A stretch of 64,000 nt of DNA from Burkholderia sp. Ac-20365 (GTDB lineage Bacteria > Pseudomonadota > Gammaproteobacteria > Burkholderiales > Burkholderiaceae). Shown one piece after another: positions 27,717 through 36,155 of this stretch (the first letter of the stretch is position 1; each line of letters begins with the position of its first letter). Made by a program: the position numbers and the translations under genes. The notes beneath the pieces are model-generated. The model saw only the letters and a list, made by a program, of their open reading frames with translations, was not told the origin of the DNA and did not search any database. The DNA is taken from NCBI RefSeq assembly GCF_017104715.1, contig NZ_JAAGPI010000006.1, forward strand, positions 1 to 64,000. The letters are read 5' to 3'.

Positions 27717-28775
27717 TCACGCCAGCGTCGGGTAGTCCGTGTAGAACTTCTCCGTGCCGCCAAAGAAACCTTCACGCTGAGGCTCGTTCATTGGCGCATT
27801 CATCTTGAGTCGTTCGACGAAGTCGGGGTTCGCCAGCACCATCGCGCCATAGGCTTCCAGATCGGCCATGCCCGATGCGGCATCGGTGCCCACCTGTTCG
27901 CGCGGACGCCCCGGGCGGTTCAGGATCAGCGTACCCGTCCAGAGCTTGCGGATATCGGCGAGCAGCGCCTCGTCGCCCAGATGCATGATGTGCAGATACG
28001 CGAGGCCCAGCTTGTCGAGTTCAGCGACAAGGTAGCGGTACAACGCGTGAACTTCCTCTCCCTCGTCGATGCCCCACATCGCCGTGCCCGGCGACAGACG
28101 GATGGCCGTCCGGTCGGCGCCGATCTTGTTGGCGATGGCCGTGGCAACCTCGATGGCAAAGCGGGCGCGGTTCTCGAACGGGCCGCCGTATTCATCGGTG
28201 CGTGTGTTGGCGCTGGGCGCGAAAAACTGCTGGACCAGATAGGCGTTCGCGCCGTGGATCTCGACGCCGTCGGCGCCCGCGTCGACTGCACGTCGCGCCG
28301 CGAAGGCGAAGTCCGCAACGGTCTGGCGAACTTCGTCGCGCGTCAGTGCGCGCGGAACGGGAATGTCCTGCATGCCGCTGGCCGTGAACATGCCCGCGCC
28401 CGGCGCAATGGCCGACGGCGCGACAGCAGGGCGGTGGTGCGGCGTGTTATCCGGATGCGACATGCGCCCTGCGTGCATCAACTGAATGAACATGCGGCCG
28501 CCTTTGTCATGCACCGCGTTCGTGATCTTCTTCCACCCTGCGACATGTGCATCGGTGTAGATGCCGGGTGTCGTCAGGTAGCCCTGGCCGTCGTCCGAAG
28601 GCTGCGTGCCTTCCGAGACGATCAGGCCAACGCCCGCGCGCTGCGCGTAATAGCGGGCGGCGAGGTCGCCGGGCGTGCCGTCGTACTGGGCACGCGAACG
28701 GGTCATCGGCGCCATGACGAGGCGGTTTTGCAGGGTGTAGCGGCCAACATGGATGGAATCGAACAGTTTGCTCAC
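27717..28775 (-). CDS. Old yellow enzyme family alkene reductase (NemA-like)
   Basis: 352 residues, an FMN-dependent TIM barrel beginning KLFDSIHVGRYTLQNRLVMAPMTR. The substrate-binding His/Asn pair lies in VEIHGANAYLVQQF, followed by NTRTDEYGG. It also has the typical FIQLMHAGRMSH segment. It would reduce activated C=C bonds or nitro groups with NAD(P)H in the cytosol. The divergent LysR gene 111 bases away is the probable regulator, a common nemA arrangement in Burkholderiales. Confidence 0.92.
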   Translation of the reverse strand: MSKLFDSIHVGRYTLQNRLVMAPMTRSRAQYDGTPGDLAARYYAQRAGVGLIVSEGTQPSDDGQGYLTTPGIYTDAHVAGWKKITNAVHDKGGRMFIQLMHAGRMSHPDNTPHHRPAVAPSAIAPGAGMFTASGMQDIPVPRALTRDEVRQTVADFAFAARRAVDAGADGVEIHGANAYLVQQFFAPSANTRTDEYGGPFENRARFAIEVATAIANKIGADRTAIRLSPGTAMWGIDEGEEVHALYRYLVAELDKLGLAYLHIMHLGDEALLADIRKLWTGTLILNRPGRPREQVGTDAASGMADLEAYGAMVLANPDFVERLKMNAPMNEPQREGFFGGTEKFYTDYPTLA

Positions 28776-28886
28776 GACGGAATCCTCAATCAGGTTGAAC
28801 GGGCAATGGTTCGATCATCACCTGCTGCACACTGAAGATAAAGATGGCCTTTCGGATATCATTGATCCATTCGTGGAGCAATGAGA

Positions 28887-29783
28887 ATGGACGATTACCT
28901 GAATGACATGGCGCTGTTCGTCGAGGTCGTCAAGGCTAACGGCTTCCGTAACGCCGCCGAAGCGATAGGGATACCGAATTCGACGCTGTCTCGCCGGATC
29001 AGCGCGCTGGAGAAGAGCATCGGGCTGCGGCTGCTGCATCGGACGACGCGCAAGATCGAACTGACCGAGGCCGGGCAGGTTTACTTCGAACGATGCAAGC
29101 GCATCGTCGACGAGGCGCGCCTGGCGCACGAGCAACTGGGTGACATGCTCGCGCAGCCGAGCGGGACGCTTCGCGTGTCGTTGCCGGTGGATTTCGCCGT
29201 GACATACCTTGCGCCGTTGATCGTGGAATTCGCGGGCATGTACCCCGGCATCAGTTTCGATTTTGATCTCACGCCGCGTCGCGTCGATCTGGTCAGAGAA
29301 CCCGTCGACGTGGCAATCCGCATCGGCGAGTCGGAGAGTTCGCAACTGATCGCGCGGACACTGGCTTCGCTCACGCCTTACCTGTATGCATCGCCCGGCT
29401 ATCTGGCGCGAGCGGGTGAGCCCGCCAGGCCCGCTGAACTGGAGCGGCACGAATGTCTGACCATCCTGAAGGCGGGTGCATGGACCTTGCACGACGGCAA
29501 ACGTACGGCAACGATTCCCGTAGGCGGGCGGATCGCGCTCAACAGTGTCGGCATGATCCGTCGTCTGGCGACGCTCGATATGGGTATCGTTCTGCTGCCG
29601 CAGGAAGTCGTTGCCGATGATCTGGCCAGCGGCGCGTTGTGCCCGGTCCTGCCTGGTTGGCACGGCACCCCTACGCCGATCTACGCGATCACCGAAACCC
29701 GTTTGCTACCCGCGAAGACGCAACGCTTTATCGAGTTTCTTCAGACGCGGCTGGCGCGGCAGGCAGCGAATCGCGCGCGTTGA
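28887..29783 (+). CDS. LysR-family transcriptional regulator
   Basis: 298 residues starting MDDYLNDMALFVEVVKANGF. GGAG at 28875-28878 is eight bases from this ATG but only two from the ATG at 28881, which decides the start. The helix-turn-helix (residues ~18-38) reads NAAEAIGIPNSTLSRRISALE. The C-terminal substrate-binding domain belongs to the AaeR/DmlR-like group with PSGTLRVSLPVDF. It is divergent from the alkene reductase gene and probably controls it. The ligand is unknown. Confidence 0.9.
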   Translation: MDDYLNDMALFVEVVKANGFRNAAEAIGIPNSTLSRRISALEKSIGLRLLHRTTRKIELTEAGQVYFERCKRIVDEARLAHEQLGDMLAQPSGTLRVSLPVDFAVTYLAPLIVEFAGMYPGISFDFDLTPRRVDLVREPVDVAIRIGESESSQLIARTLASLTPYLYASPGYLARAGEPARPAELERHECLTILKAGAWTLHDGKRTATIPVGGRIALNSVGMIRRLATLDMGIVLLPQEVVADDLASGALCPVLPGWHGTPTPIYAITETRLLPAKTQRFIEFLQTRLARQAANRAR

Positions 29784-29838
29784 GCGGACAGCTCACGGAC
29801 TCGGCGGCACCTGCAGCCGGTGACGCGATGGACGTCGA

Positions 29839-30213
29839 CTAGTTCAGCAGGCCTTGGTCTGTCGCGATGGTTTCGACCTGTTGAGTCATTGCTTCGCATA
29901 GCTTTTCAAGGCTATGTCTCGGCAACGCGAATCCCGCCCAGCCAAGGCCGCTGTGTCGGAATATCAGGACGACACCATCGTAGAAAGGGTGAGGTTCTGC
30001 GTGCCAGCACGGGTCCATTTCCACCACGTATTGTTGCGTCCGCGACGGTTCCTTCGGGATCTCCGGACGCATCGTCGTACGCATTCGGCTCAGAAGATCG
30101 ATGACACCATCCACGTCGTTTGTTTGCAGTATGACGGACTTGTCGTCTATCGAAATGCATACCGCGTGCTTACCGCCATCGTTGACAAGTTCGACACTCA
30201 TCTGTCGCAGCAT
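29839..30213 (-). CDS. Hypothetical protein, 124 residues
   Basis: Begins MLRQMSVELVNDGGKHAVCIS with GAGGG four bases upstream. It is a soluble alpha/beta-looking protein without signal or membrane segment. The second half has VVEMDPCWHAEPHPFYDG and LIFRHSGLGWAGFALP. I do not recognise a family. Coding is supported by the ribosome site, codon-position bias and lack of a competing gene on the other strand. It converges on the LysR gene and is divergent from the small exported proteins downstream. Confidence 0.65.
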   Translation of the reverse strand: MLRQMSVELVNDGGKHAVCISIDDKSVILQTNDVDGVIDLLSRMRTTMRPEIPKEPSRTQQYVVEMDPCWHAEPHPFYDGVVLIFRHSGLGWAGFALPRHSLEKLCEAMTQQVETIATDQGLLN

Positions 30214-30464
30214 AGGGGTTCCCTCGCGAAAATCACCCGGTAATTATGGGCAAATATCGCGTTGCTCCGACTTAAACATCGTGGCACCACAATGAATCTT
30301 TATTTAAGTACCAGTCGTCCAGAATAAGGCGCATTGCTACATGAATAAGTTTTCATCGAGTGTTAGATTTCGCGACATTCGCGCATTGCTAATCTTCTCC
30401 CGTCACTTCAATCGAGGGTGACACACAGATGCCAGCTGAGCTGGTGAACTTCAGGAGAAGAGTC

Positions 30465-30785
30465 ATGAAACATGTTCCCGTTGTCCTTGGCAGTCTCGTT
30501 CTTGCATTTGCGAGCCTCTCGGCTAATGCAGCAACGCCCCATCTCACGCAGGCCGAATGTCACGATTACCCGTTCGTCAAACTGACGCATGAGGTCACGC
30601 ACAAACAGCTGATGCAGGAGCTGGGCGAACTCGAAGATGTGGGCTATCAACCGGGCGGCGCTGAAAACGACTATCCGCACGATCTTCACGTGGCTGAGCG
30701 GAAGCTGCGCAATGAATACCGGCACGACTGCATGACGCCATCGGTCGCAGGGGCCCAGACGCCGGGCGCTTCGAGCGTCAACTGA
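30465..30785 (+). CDS. Small exported DUF4148-like protein
   Basis: 106 residues, start MKHVPVVLGSLVLAFASLSANA behind CAGGAGAAG, giving a cleavable signal peptide ending ANA-AT. The mature part contains LMQELGELEDVGYQP and ENDYPHDLHVAERKL, matching the DUF4148 pattern common in Burkholderiales, plus two cysteines (AECHDYP and RHDCMTP) that could form a disulfide. The function of the family is unknown; it is periplasmic. It lies upstream of a two-component system. An upstream in-frame ATG at 30429 is not the start because the signal peptide begins at 30465. Confidence 0.8.
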   Translation: MKHVPVVLGSLVLAFASLSANAATPHLTQAECHDYPFVKLTHEVTHKQLMQELGELEDVGYQPGGAENDYPHDLHVAERKLRNEYRHDCMTPSVAGAQTPGASSVN

Positions 30786-30889
30786 ACAGCGGGCCCGAAA
30801 ACTAAATTTTTCTTCATGAAACATCCGATGTCGCGATGGTATCGAAGGAATACGCTTCCCATCGCGACCTGGTCAACAGGGAGCAAGGC

Positions 30890-31120
30890 ATGAAATCGCT
30901 TTTGGTCGCGCCTGGTCTGTTGTCGTTCTTCCTCAGCAGCGCTGCACTTGCCCAGGCGGTGCAGCCAGCAAAGAAGCCGGATCAACAGTCCAATCTGCCG
31001 TCCAGGGCGGCCCCGGCATCGACGCTGACGCGTACCGACGTGCGACGTAACGATATGCGCGCTCCGATCGACGGGCAGACCAGAGACCTCCTGTCCATGC
31101 TGCACGAAGGAGGCCGATAA
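30890..31120 (+). CDS. Small exported protein, 76 residues
   Basis: MKSLLVAPGLLSFFLSSAALAQ is a clear signal peptide, with GGGAGCAAG before the ATG. The mature ~54 residues are polar and Lys/Arg/Thr-rich (AKKPDQQSNLP, RTDVRRNDMRAP) and resemble other short periplasmic proteins found beside Burkholderia two-component systems. No enzyme motif is visible. Its upstream region carries GAAAACTAAA and CATCCG words also found before the RND operon. Confidence 0.65.
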   Translation: MKSLLVAPGLLSFFLSSAALAQAVQPAKKPDQQSNLPSRAAPASTLTRTDVRRNDMRAPIDGQTRDLLSMLHEGGR

Positions 31121-31279
31121 AGAACAGTGTGCTGTTCACTCTGCGTTCCCATGACTGTGTCCGCTACCCTATACCGAAGCTTGCAAACCGACGAACCGGC
31201 CGCTCCTGCTTGTGGCATCATGGAAAGTCCACGAGATTCAGGTGATGTCGGCAGTTGGTCGCAGGGTGACGCCGCCGAT

Positions 31280-31975
31280 ATGGAAACGATGGCAAACCGC
31301 GTACTGACGATTGAAGACGACCCGCTCACTGCGAAAGAGATTGTGACCGAGCTTCGAAAGGCCGGCTTCGAGGTGGACTGGGTCGATAACGGTACGGACG
31401 GTCTGGCACGTGCGATCAGCGGCCACTTCGACCTCATCATGCTTGACCGCATGCTGCCGGGCGTCGATGGTCTCACCATCCTCACCACCTTGCGCACCGT
31501 GGGAATCGAAACGCCCGTTCTGATGCTCAGCGCGCTCGGCGATGTCGATGAACGTATTCGCGGGCTGCGGGCAGGTGGTGACGATTACCTTACCAAACCG
31601 TTCGACCCCGATGAACTTGTCGCCCGGCTCGAAGTACTGTTGCGACGTCGCAAGGACGTGCCCGTTCAGGCGGTAACGAGTATTCAGGTCGGACCATTAA
31701 ACCTTGATCTGATTACGCGCAAGGTGACGCGCGACGGCGTCGAAATCACGCTGCTTCCTACGGAGTATCGGATTCTTGAGTTCCTCATGCGGCATGCGGG
31801 CCAGACTATCACCCGTACAATGCTATTCGAAGCCGTGTGGGGCTATCACTTTGACCCCGGGACTAACCTGATCGATGTGCACATGGGGCGGCTTCGCAAG
31901 AAAGTCGATACTCAGGGTGCACAACAGTTGATTCAGACTGTGCGCGGTTCGGGTTATGTCCTTATCGACCAGTAA
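31280..31975 (+). CDS. OmpR-family response regulator
   Basis: 231 residues from the ATG at 31280; the ATG three codons later (MANRVLTIEDD) is equally plausible. The receiver domain has the acidic pair in IEDDPLTAKE, the phospho-acceptor Asp in DLIMLDRMLPGVDG and the switch lysine in DYLTKPFDPDEL. The OmpR/PhoB winged helix at the C-terminus ends IQTVRGSGYVL. It is followed 13 bases later by its histidine kinase and then by a third, degenerate regulator. Targets may include the adjacent small exported proteins and porins. Confidence 0.92.
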   Translation: METMANRVLTIEDDPLTAKEIVTELRKAGFEVDWVDNGTDGLARAISGHFDLIMLDRMLPGVDGLTILTTLRTVGIETPVLMLSALGDVDERIRGLRAGGDDYLTKPFDPDELVARLEVLLRRRKDVPVQAVTSIQVGPLNLDLITRKVTRDGVEITLLPTEYRILEFLMRHAGQTITRTMLFEAVWGYHFDPGTNLIDVHMGRLRKKVDTQGAQQLIQTVRGSGYVLIDQ

Positions 31976-31988
31976 AAGCTGATTCATT

Positions 31989-33404
31989 TTGTCACACGCT
32001 ATCAAATCCTCCGCACCCGTTCAGGTTGGAAGAGGCTGGCACACCACGACCTTCAAGTGGCTTTCCGTCTATGGAGTCATCTTCTCGTTGTCGGTGATGC
32101 TGCTGGTCGGTTTTATCGGATGGTCTGTGACAACGCGCATGCAGAATGACACCGACGGTCTTCTGCACTGGCAACTCTACTATTTCGAATCAATCCCGAG
32201 CCCGAACCTCCCGCTGGCCATTCATCGGCGTATCGAGCAGGAGCACCTGCATATCAGCTACTTCGGCCTGTTTGCGCCGGACGGGTCGAGAATTGCCGGC
32301 GATATCGAGTCCATTCCGCCAGAACTCAAACTCGACGAGGCGGGCCATACGCTGAGCGGAAAGCTGCGGGTTCGCGGCGAGCATACGCCCGAGGTGGTCC
32401 GGGTGTCGGCAGCCCGGCGGTCCGACGGTTCGGTGCTGGTGATTGCACGCGATCTCACGTCGATCCTTCGCATACGCGAAGTCGCCATCAACGCACTCGT
32501 GACGGGCGGGCTGTTCTTCCTCATTGTCAGCATCGCGACGGGTCTTCTGCTGAGCGTTCGGCAGATGCGCCGCGTGCGCGATATCCGCCGTGTGACGCTG
32601 CGCATCGCGGAGGGAGACCTCAATCAGCGTCTGCCGATAGGAGGCCGGGATGAACTCGACATGCTTTCGCATCTCGTCAATCACATGCTTGATGATATCG
32701 AGCGTTTGATGACCGAGGTGAAAGGTGCATGCGACGGCATTGCGCATGACTTGCGTACGCCTCTCGCTCACATCCGCACGCTGCTATCCAATGTGGCGCT
32801 ACGTACTCGCGAGAGCGGCGACGACGAACTCAGAAATATGGTCGAAGAGGCGCGACTCGAAACCGACATGTTGCTCGAACGGTTCAGGGCCATGCTTAGA
32901 ATCTCCGAAATCGAATCGCTCAAGCGGCGAAGCGGATTTGCGACTGTAGATCTTGCATCTCTGGTGGATGAACTCAACGAACTATATGGTCCTCTCGCCG
33001 AAGACCGCGGTGTCAAATGGAACGTCAGCGCAACGCCCGTCGATGCCGTGACCGGAGATCGCGCGTTGCTGTTCGAGGCGTTCAGCAATCTTCTCGACAA
33101 CGCCATCAAGTTCACGCCGCAAGGCGGTGAAGTCAGCATCGCGCTGAGCATGGCGTCGCAAGGGCCGAAGCTCGTGATCAGCGACACGGGGCCCGGCATT
33201 CCCGAAGTAGAGCGCGAAGCGATTCTTGCCCGCTTCTATCGGGCGGACAAGGCGCGTCATATACCGGGCTCGGGGCTGGGGTTGAGCATCGTGACGGCTG
33301 TCATGCATCTGCACGACTTCGTGCTGCGCGTGGGTCGCAATGAGTCGTCGGCAGGGACAGGTACGGCGATGTCAGTCGAATGCTGGCCGCACGCGCTTGA
33401 TTAA
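31989..33404 (+). CDS. Membrane sensor histidine kinase
   Basis: 471 residues from a TTG; no in-frame ATG or GTG precedes the first membrane helix. TM1 (WLSVYGVIFSLSVMLLVGFIGW) and TM2 (about 165-187, LVTGGLFFLIVSIATGLLL) enclose a periplasmic domain of about 110 residues. HAMP follows, then the H-box GIAHDLRTPLAHIRTLL, N-box NLLDNAIKFTP, G1 SDTGPGIP and G2 GSGLGLSIV. It is the cognate partner of the preceding response regulator. The signal is unknown, but the neighbouring porins and efflux genes suggest envelope stress or a toxic compound. Confidence 0.92.
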   Translation: MSHAIKSSAPVQVGRGWHTTTFKWLSVYGVIFSLSVMLLVGFIGWSVTTRMQNDTDGLLHWQLYYFESIPSPNLPLAIHRRIEQEHLHISYFGLFAPDGSRIAGDIESIPPELKLDEAGHTLSGKLRVRGEHTPEVVRVSAARRSDGSVLVIARDLTSILRIREVAINALVTGGLFFLIVSIATGLLLSVRQMRRVRDIRRVTLRIAEGDLNQRLPIGGRDELDMLSHLVNHMLDDIERLMTEVKGACDGIAHDLRTPLAHIRTLLSNVALRTRESGDDELRNMVEEARLETDMLLERFRAMLRISEIESLKRRSGFATVDLASLVDELNELYGPLAEDRGVKWNVSATPVDAVTGDRALLFEAFSNLLDNAIKFTPQGGEVSIALSMASQGPKLVISDTGPGIPEVEREAILARFYRADKARHIPGSGLGLSIVTAVMHLHDFVLRVGRNESSAGTGTAMSVECWPHALD

Positions 33405-33418
33405 CTGAGGATCCTTCC

Positions 33419-34096
33419 GTGCGCGTACTTCTCGTCTCGCCAGCTCGCGCAGAACACGCCTTCCTTTACAAGGCGCTTCGCGAAAGCGCACATAGCGTGC
33501 AATCGACCGACGACATTCGCGACGGTCTCTACCTCGGCACACTCGAACCATATGATGCGATTCTGGTGGTTGCCCTGGGCGACGAAACGCTTGAGAGTCT
33601 CGGCGGCTTGCTGCCTGAGTTCGCGAAGCTGCCTGGCTCGCCAGCGGTCATCGTGATAATGGGCAATGCGAGCGCGGGAGAAAGGGCCCAGCTTCTGCGA
33701 TCAGGTGCCGATGCCTGCTTTGTCACGCCATACTCTTTCATTGAACTGCAGGAGCGGCTGAAAGCGTTGCAGCGTGGCTCCACGAGCCTGAGCAATGACT
33801 CGAATGCACAGGCAATTATTCGACTGGATGCCTCTACGCGCGAAGTGATCGAGGGGAAGTATCGGCTGTCGATCAGCAAGCGGGAATTCCTACTTATCGA
33901 ATGTTTGCTGCGGCAGGTGAATCTGCCTGTGCCGCGTGATCAGCTGATTCGATACGCGTGGCCAGAAAAGGAGTCCGTGGATCCGGCGAGTGTCAATCTG
34001 GTTGTTGCACGTCTGAGAAAGAAGCTCGCCCAACACGGATTCACGGCGCAGCTGGAAACCGTCAGCCGATACGGCTACCAACTGCGCTCGCAATAA
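33419..34096 (+). CDS. OmpR-like regulator with degenerate receiver domain
   Basis: 225 residues from a GTG with GAGGA upstream, 14 bases after the kinase gene. The receiver keeps the fold but has lost every phosphorylation residue. The acidic pair is replaced (VLLVSPARAE), the phospho-Asp position is Val51 (YDAILVVALGD), and the switch lysine is gone (CFVTPYSF). The C-terminal winged helix is intact: SISKREFLLIECLL...VNLVVARLRKKL...VSRYGYQL. It should therefore act without phosphorylation, or by a ligand or partner. Being encoded with a normal kinase-regulator pair suggests an accessory role in the same circuit. Confidence 0.88.
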   Translation: MRVLLVSPARAEHAFLYKALRESAHSVQSTDDIRDGLYLGTLEPYDAILVVALGDETLESLGGLLPEFAKLPGSPAVIVIMGNASAGERAQLLRSGADACFVTPYSFIELQERLKALQRGSTSLSNDSNAQAIIRLDASTREVIEGKYRLSISKREFLLIECLLRQVNLPVPRDQLIRYAWPEKESVDPASVNLVVARLRKKLAQHGFTAQLETVSRYGYQLRSQ

Positions 34097-34107
34097 CGTT
34101 AAACCGC

Positions 34108-34251
34108 TTACGAGCCAAAGTACGGTGTGCAGAAGCCCGCAGGCCCAACGCAGCCGGTGGGGCTCGATTGCGACGTCGCACATCCGGCGAGCGTGCCGAA
34201 ACCGATCACCAGACCTGCGATCGCGAAAGCGCGTCGAATTCTCCGCGCCAT
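34108..34251 (-). CDS. Small lipoprotein, 47 residues
   Basis: MARRIRRAFAIAGLVIGFGTLAGC is a lipoprotein signal with lipobox LAGC. The mature peptide is about 24 residues and contains two further cysteines (GCVGPAGFCTP). It lies five bases downstream of another small exported gene on the same strand. The ribosome site is weak. Function is unknown; an outer- or inner-membrane-anchored micro-lipoprotein is likely. Confidence 0.6.
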   Translation of the reverse strand: MARRIRRAFAIAGLVIGFGTLAGCATSQSSPTGCVGPAGFCTPYFGS

Positions 34252-34256
34252 CACAT

Positions 34257-34502
34257 TCAACCGTGCGAATAAAGCGTGCTGTTCAGGTACGCCTCTTGGC
34301 CGTCTTTCTCGGCATGCACGAGTTCCTGATAAACCTCGGCGCGTGTCTTTTCGGGAACCTTCACGCCGTAGGGCGGTATCCATTGCCCATTCTGCGTGCT
34401 TGCAGACGTCTGTGCGGAAGATTGAGCGGGCGTAGTTGCGGCAAAGCATGAGAGGCTCGTGGCGCCTGCTGCCAGTGCAAAGACGATTGTCATGACTTTC
34501 AC
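34257..34502 (-). CDS. Small exported DUF4148-like protein
   Basis: 81 residues. MKVMTIVFALAAGATSLSCFAA is a signal peptide. The mature part includes TRAEVYQELVHAEKDGQ, which resembles the DUF4148 'RAEVRAELVQLE' helix. AAGGAG lies upstream on the minus strand. It is divergent from the porin at 34845 and convergent with the degenerate regulator. Function is unknown. Confidence 0.7.
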   Translation of the reverse strand: MKVMTIVFALAAGATSLSCFAATTPAQSSAQTSASTQNGQWIPPYGVKVPEKTRAEVYQELVHAEKDGQEAYLNSTLYSHG

Positions 34503-34844
34503 AGTGAACTCCTTTAGGAACGTGGAGGGGTACCTGAATGTTCTGTGATACCCGTGAAAGCAGGATATCCAATCGGGTTATACGCAAAGGCATCAAATGA
34601 TGAAGATGGTTTCATGAGGTAGCACATGCTCATGTACCCGGCGCTGCGGCGAATGGGTTTCCTTAAATGAATCGCGTCGACAGATTAAACGAATCATCAT
34701 AAAAGGCCCTTGTTTTCACACTCGAGCGTCACGTGTCATTTCTACATTAGCGGTTCTCGCGTGGCGGGCCGGGTGGCTGAGCCGCCACACTTTCTGCGCG
34801 GTGCAGAAGCGAAAGAACAGCCTCCGTTCAAGAGACCGTTACTG
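34503..34844. other. Intergenic region between small exported gene and porin
   Basis: About 340 bases holding divergent control regions. AT-rich words such as ATGAAGATGGTTTCATGAGG near 34601-34620 resemble TTTCAT-containing words upstream of other genes in this block. No credible gene or clear promoter hexamer pair was found. Confidence 0.4.
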
Positions 34845-36023
34845 ATGAACAAGACGTTAATGACTGCAGCGGCCGTAGTGGCCGCTTCGCTTTCACAGGC
34901 TACATTCGCACAAAGCAGCGTGTCGCTATCGGGGGTACTCGATACTGGCATCGACTGGATATCGAATCAGAAATCGGGAGGAAGCGGACATTCCACATGG
35001 GGAGTGCAAAGCGGAAATCTGAGTACGAACAGATGGGGGCTCAAAGGCAGTGAGGACCTCGGTGGAGGACTCTCCGCGATCTTCGATCTCGAGAATGGCT
35101 TTAATATCGACAACGGGAAACTGTCGAATGGTGGAGATGAATTCGGGCGGCAGGCGTGGGTTGGCTTGTCGAGTTCCCAGTACGGCACGGTGACACTCGG
35201 CCGTCAGTACGACTCGATGGTCGATTTCGTCGCACCGCTGTCGGCGACGGGCTCCGGCTTCGGCGGCAACATCGCAGAGCATCCGTTCGATAACGATAAT
35301 CTGAACAACGACGTTCGGATGAACAACGCTGTCAAATATCGCAGCGTGAACTATGGCGGCCTCGTGTTCGGCGGAGCGGTCGCGCTCAGCAATGCAGCGG
35401 GGGGATTTAGCAACAACAACGCCTATACGGCCGGTGCGTCCTATACAACGGGCCCATTCAGTCTCGCCGCTGCCTATTTCCAGGCGAACCATCCTGGTGG
35501 CCTCAATTCACCAGCAAACACAGGCGGGGCTCTTTCCAGCACGGACGGAGACGCAGTCCTCGTCGGCGAGCGCGAGCGCCTTATCGGGGCCGCTGTGCGT
35601 TATGCGGCGGGTCCGGCAACGGTTGGTTTCGTCTTCACGCGCTCCATGCTGGACGCTCCAGCGGAAATCGCGCAGGGCGGCGCCTACAGCACGCTCGACG
35701 GTAACAGGCTCACCTTCAACAACTACGAGCTGAACGCAAAATATGCGATGACGCCGCAACTGAGTCTGGGCGGGTCGTACACCTTCACGGATGGTCGCTT
35801 CGATACCGACGCAGGCAACCTCTCGCCGCGGTGGAACTCATTCATGCTTCAGGCTGACTACTCGCTCAGTCGACGCACTGACGCCTATCTGGAGGGCGTC
35901 TATCAGCACGTATCGGGTGCAGCGGGCGTGACGCCGCTGGCGAATGCTGGAATCTACTCGCTGGCGGCATCGTCGAATGGCAAGCAGGCAGTCATTGCTG
36001 CCGGGATACGTCACCGGTTCTGA
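34845..36023 (+). CDS. Gram-negative porin (Burkholderia type)
   Basis: 392 residues starting MNKTLMTAAAVVAASLSQATFAQ, a signal peptide followed by the hallmark QSSVSLSGVLDTG. The 16-strand porin motifs LKGSEDLGGGLSAIFDLENGF and EFGRQAWVGLSS are present, and the chain ends IRHRF. In-frame sequence upstream of 34845 (from 34710) lacks a signal and is not used. It is tail-to-tail with another porin, with a terminator between. Regulation by the adjacent two-component system is plausible but not shown. Confidence 0.93.
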   Translation: MNKTLMTAAAVVAASLSQATFAQSSVSLSGVLDTGIDWISNQKSGGSGHSTWGVQSGNLSTNRWGLKGSEDLGGGLSAIFDLENGFNIDNGKLSNGGDEFGRQAWVGLSSSQYGTVTLGRQYDSMVDFVAPLSATGSGFGGNIAEHPFDNDNLNNDVRMNNAVKYRSVNYGGLVFGGAVALSNAAGGFSNNNAYTAGASYTTGPFSLAAAYFQANHPGGLNSPANTGGALSSTDGDAVLVGERERLIGAAVRYAAGPATVGFVFTRSMLDAPAEIAQGGAYSTLDGNRLTFNNYELNAKYAMTPQLSLGGSYTFTDGRFDTDAGNLSPRWNSFMLQADYSLSRRTDAYLEGVYQHVSGAAGVTPLANAGIYSLAASSNGKQAVIAAGIRHRF

Positions 36024-36062
36024 TGGAACGTGTAAAGCTGTAGAGCGAGGGTTAAGAGTTTG

Positions 36063-36104
36063 CCCCGGGAACTGAAGATACCGTTGCCGGGGTCCTTTTC
36101 TTTC
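36063..36104 (+). terminator. Rho-independent terminator after porin
   Basis: Stem CCCCGG (36063-36068) and CCGGGG (36087-36092), 18-base loop, then TCCTTTTCTTTC. It lies 40 bases after the porin stop and before the convergent porin gene. Confidence 0.7.
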
Positions 36105-36155
36105 AACAGTACGAAGCGCACGGCCGGTCAGCAACCGGGCCGTCGTAGCCGCGAC

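Noticed and set aside
27648..28835. 395-codon plus-strand frame opposite the alkene reductase
   Set aside because: Arg/Val/His-rich shadow; the minus strand encodes a complete old-yellow-enzyme protein.
34710..34844. N-terminal extension of the porin at 34845
   Set aside because: The extension has no signal peptide, whereas a canonical signal peptide begins at 34845.
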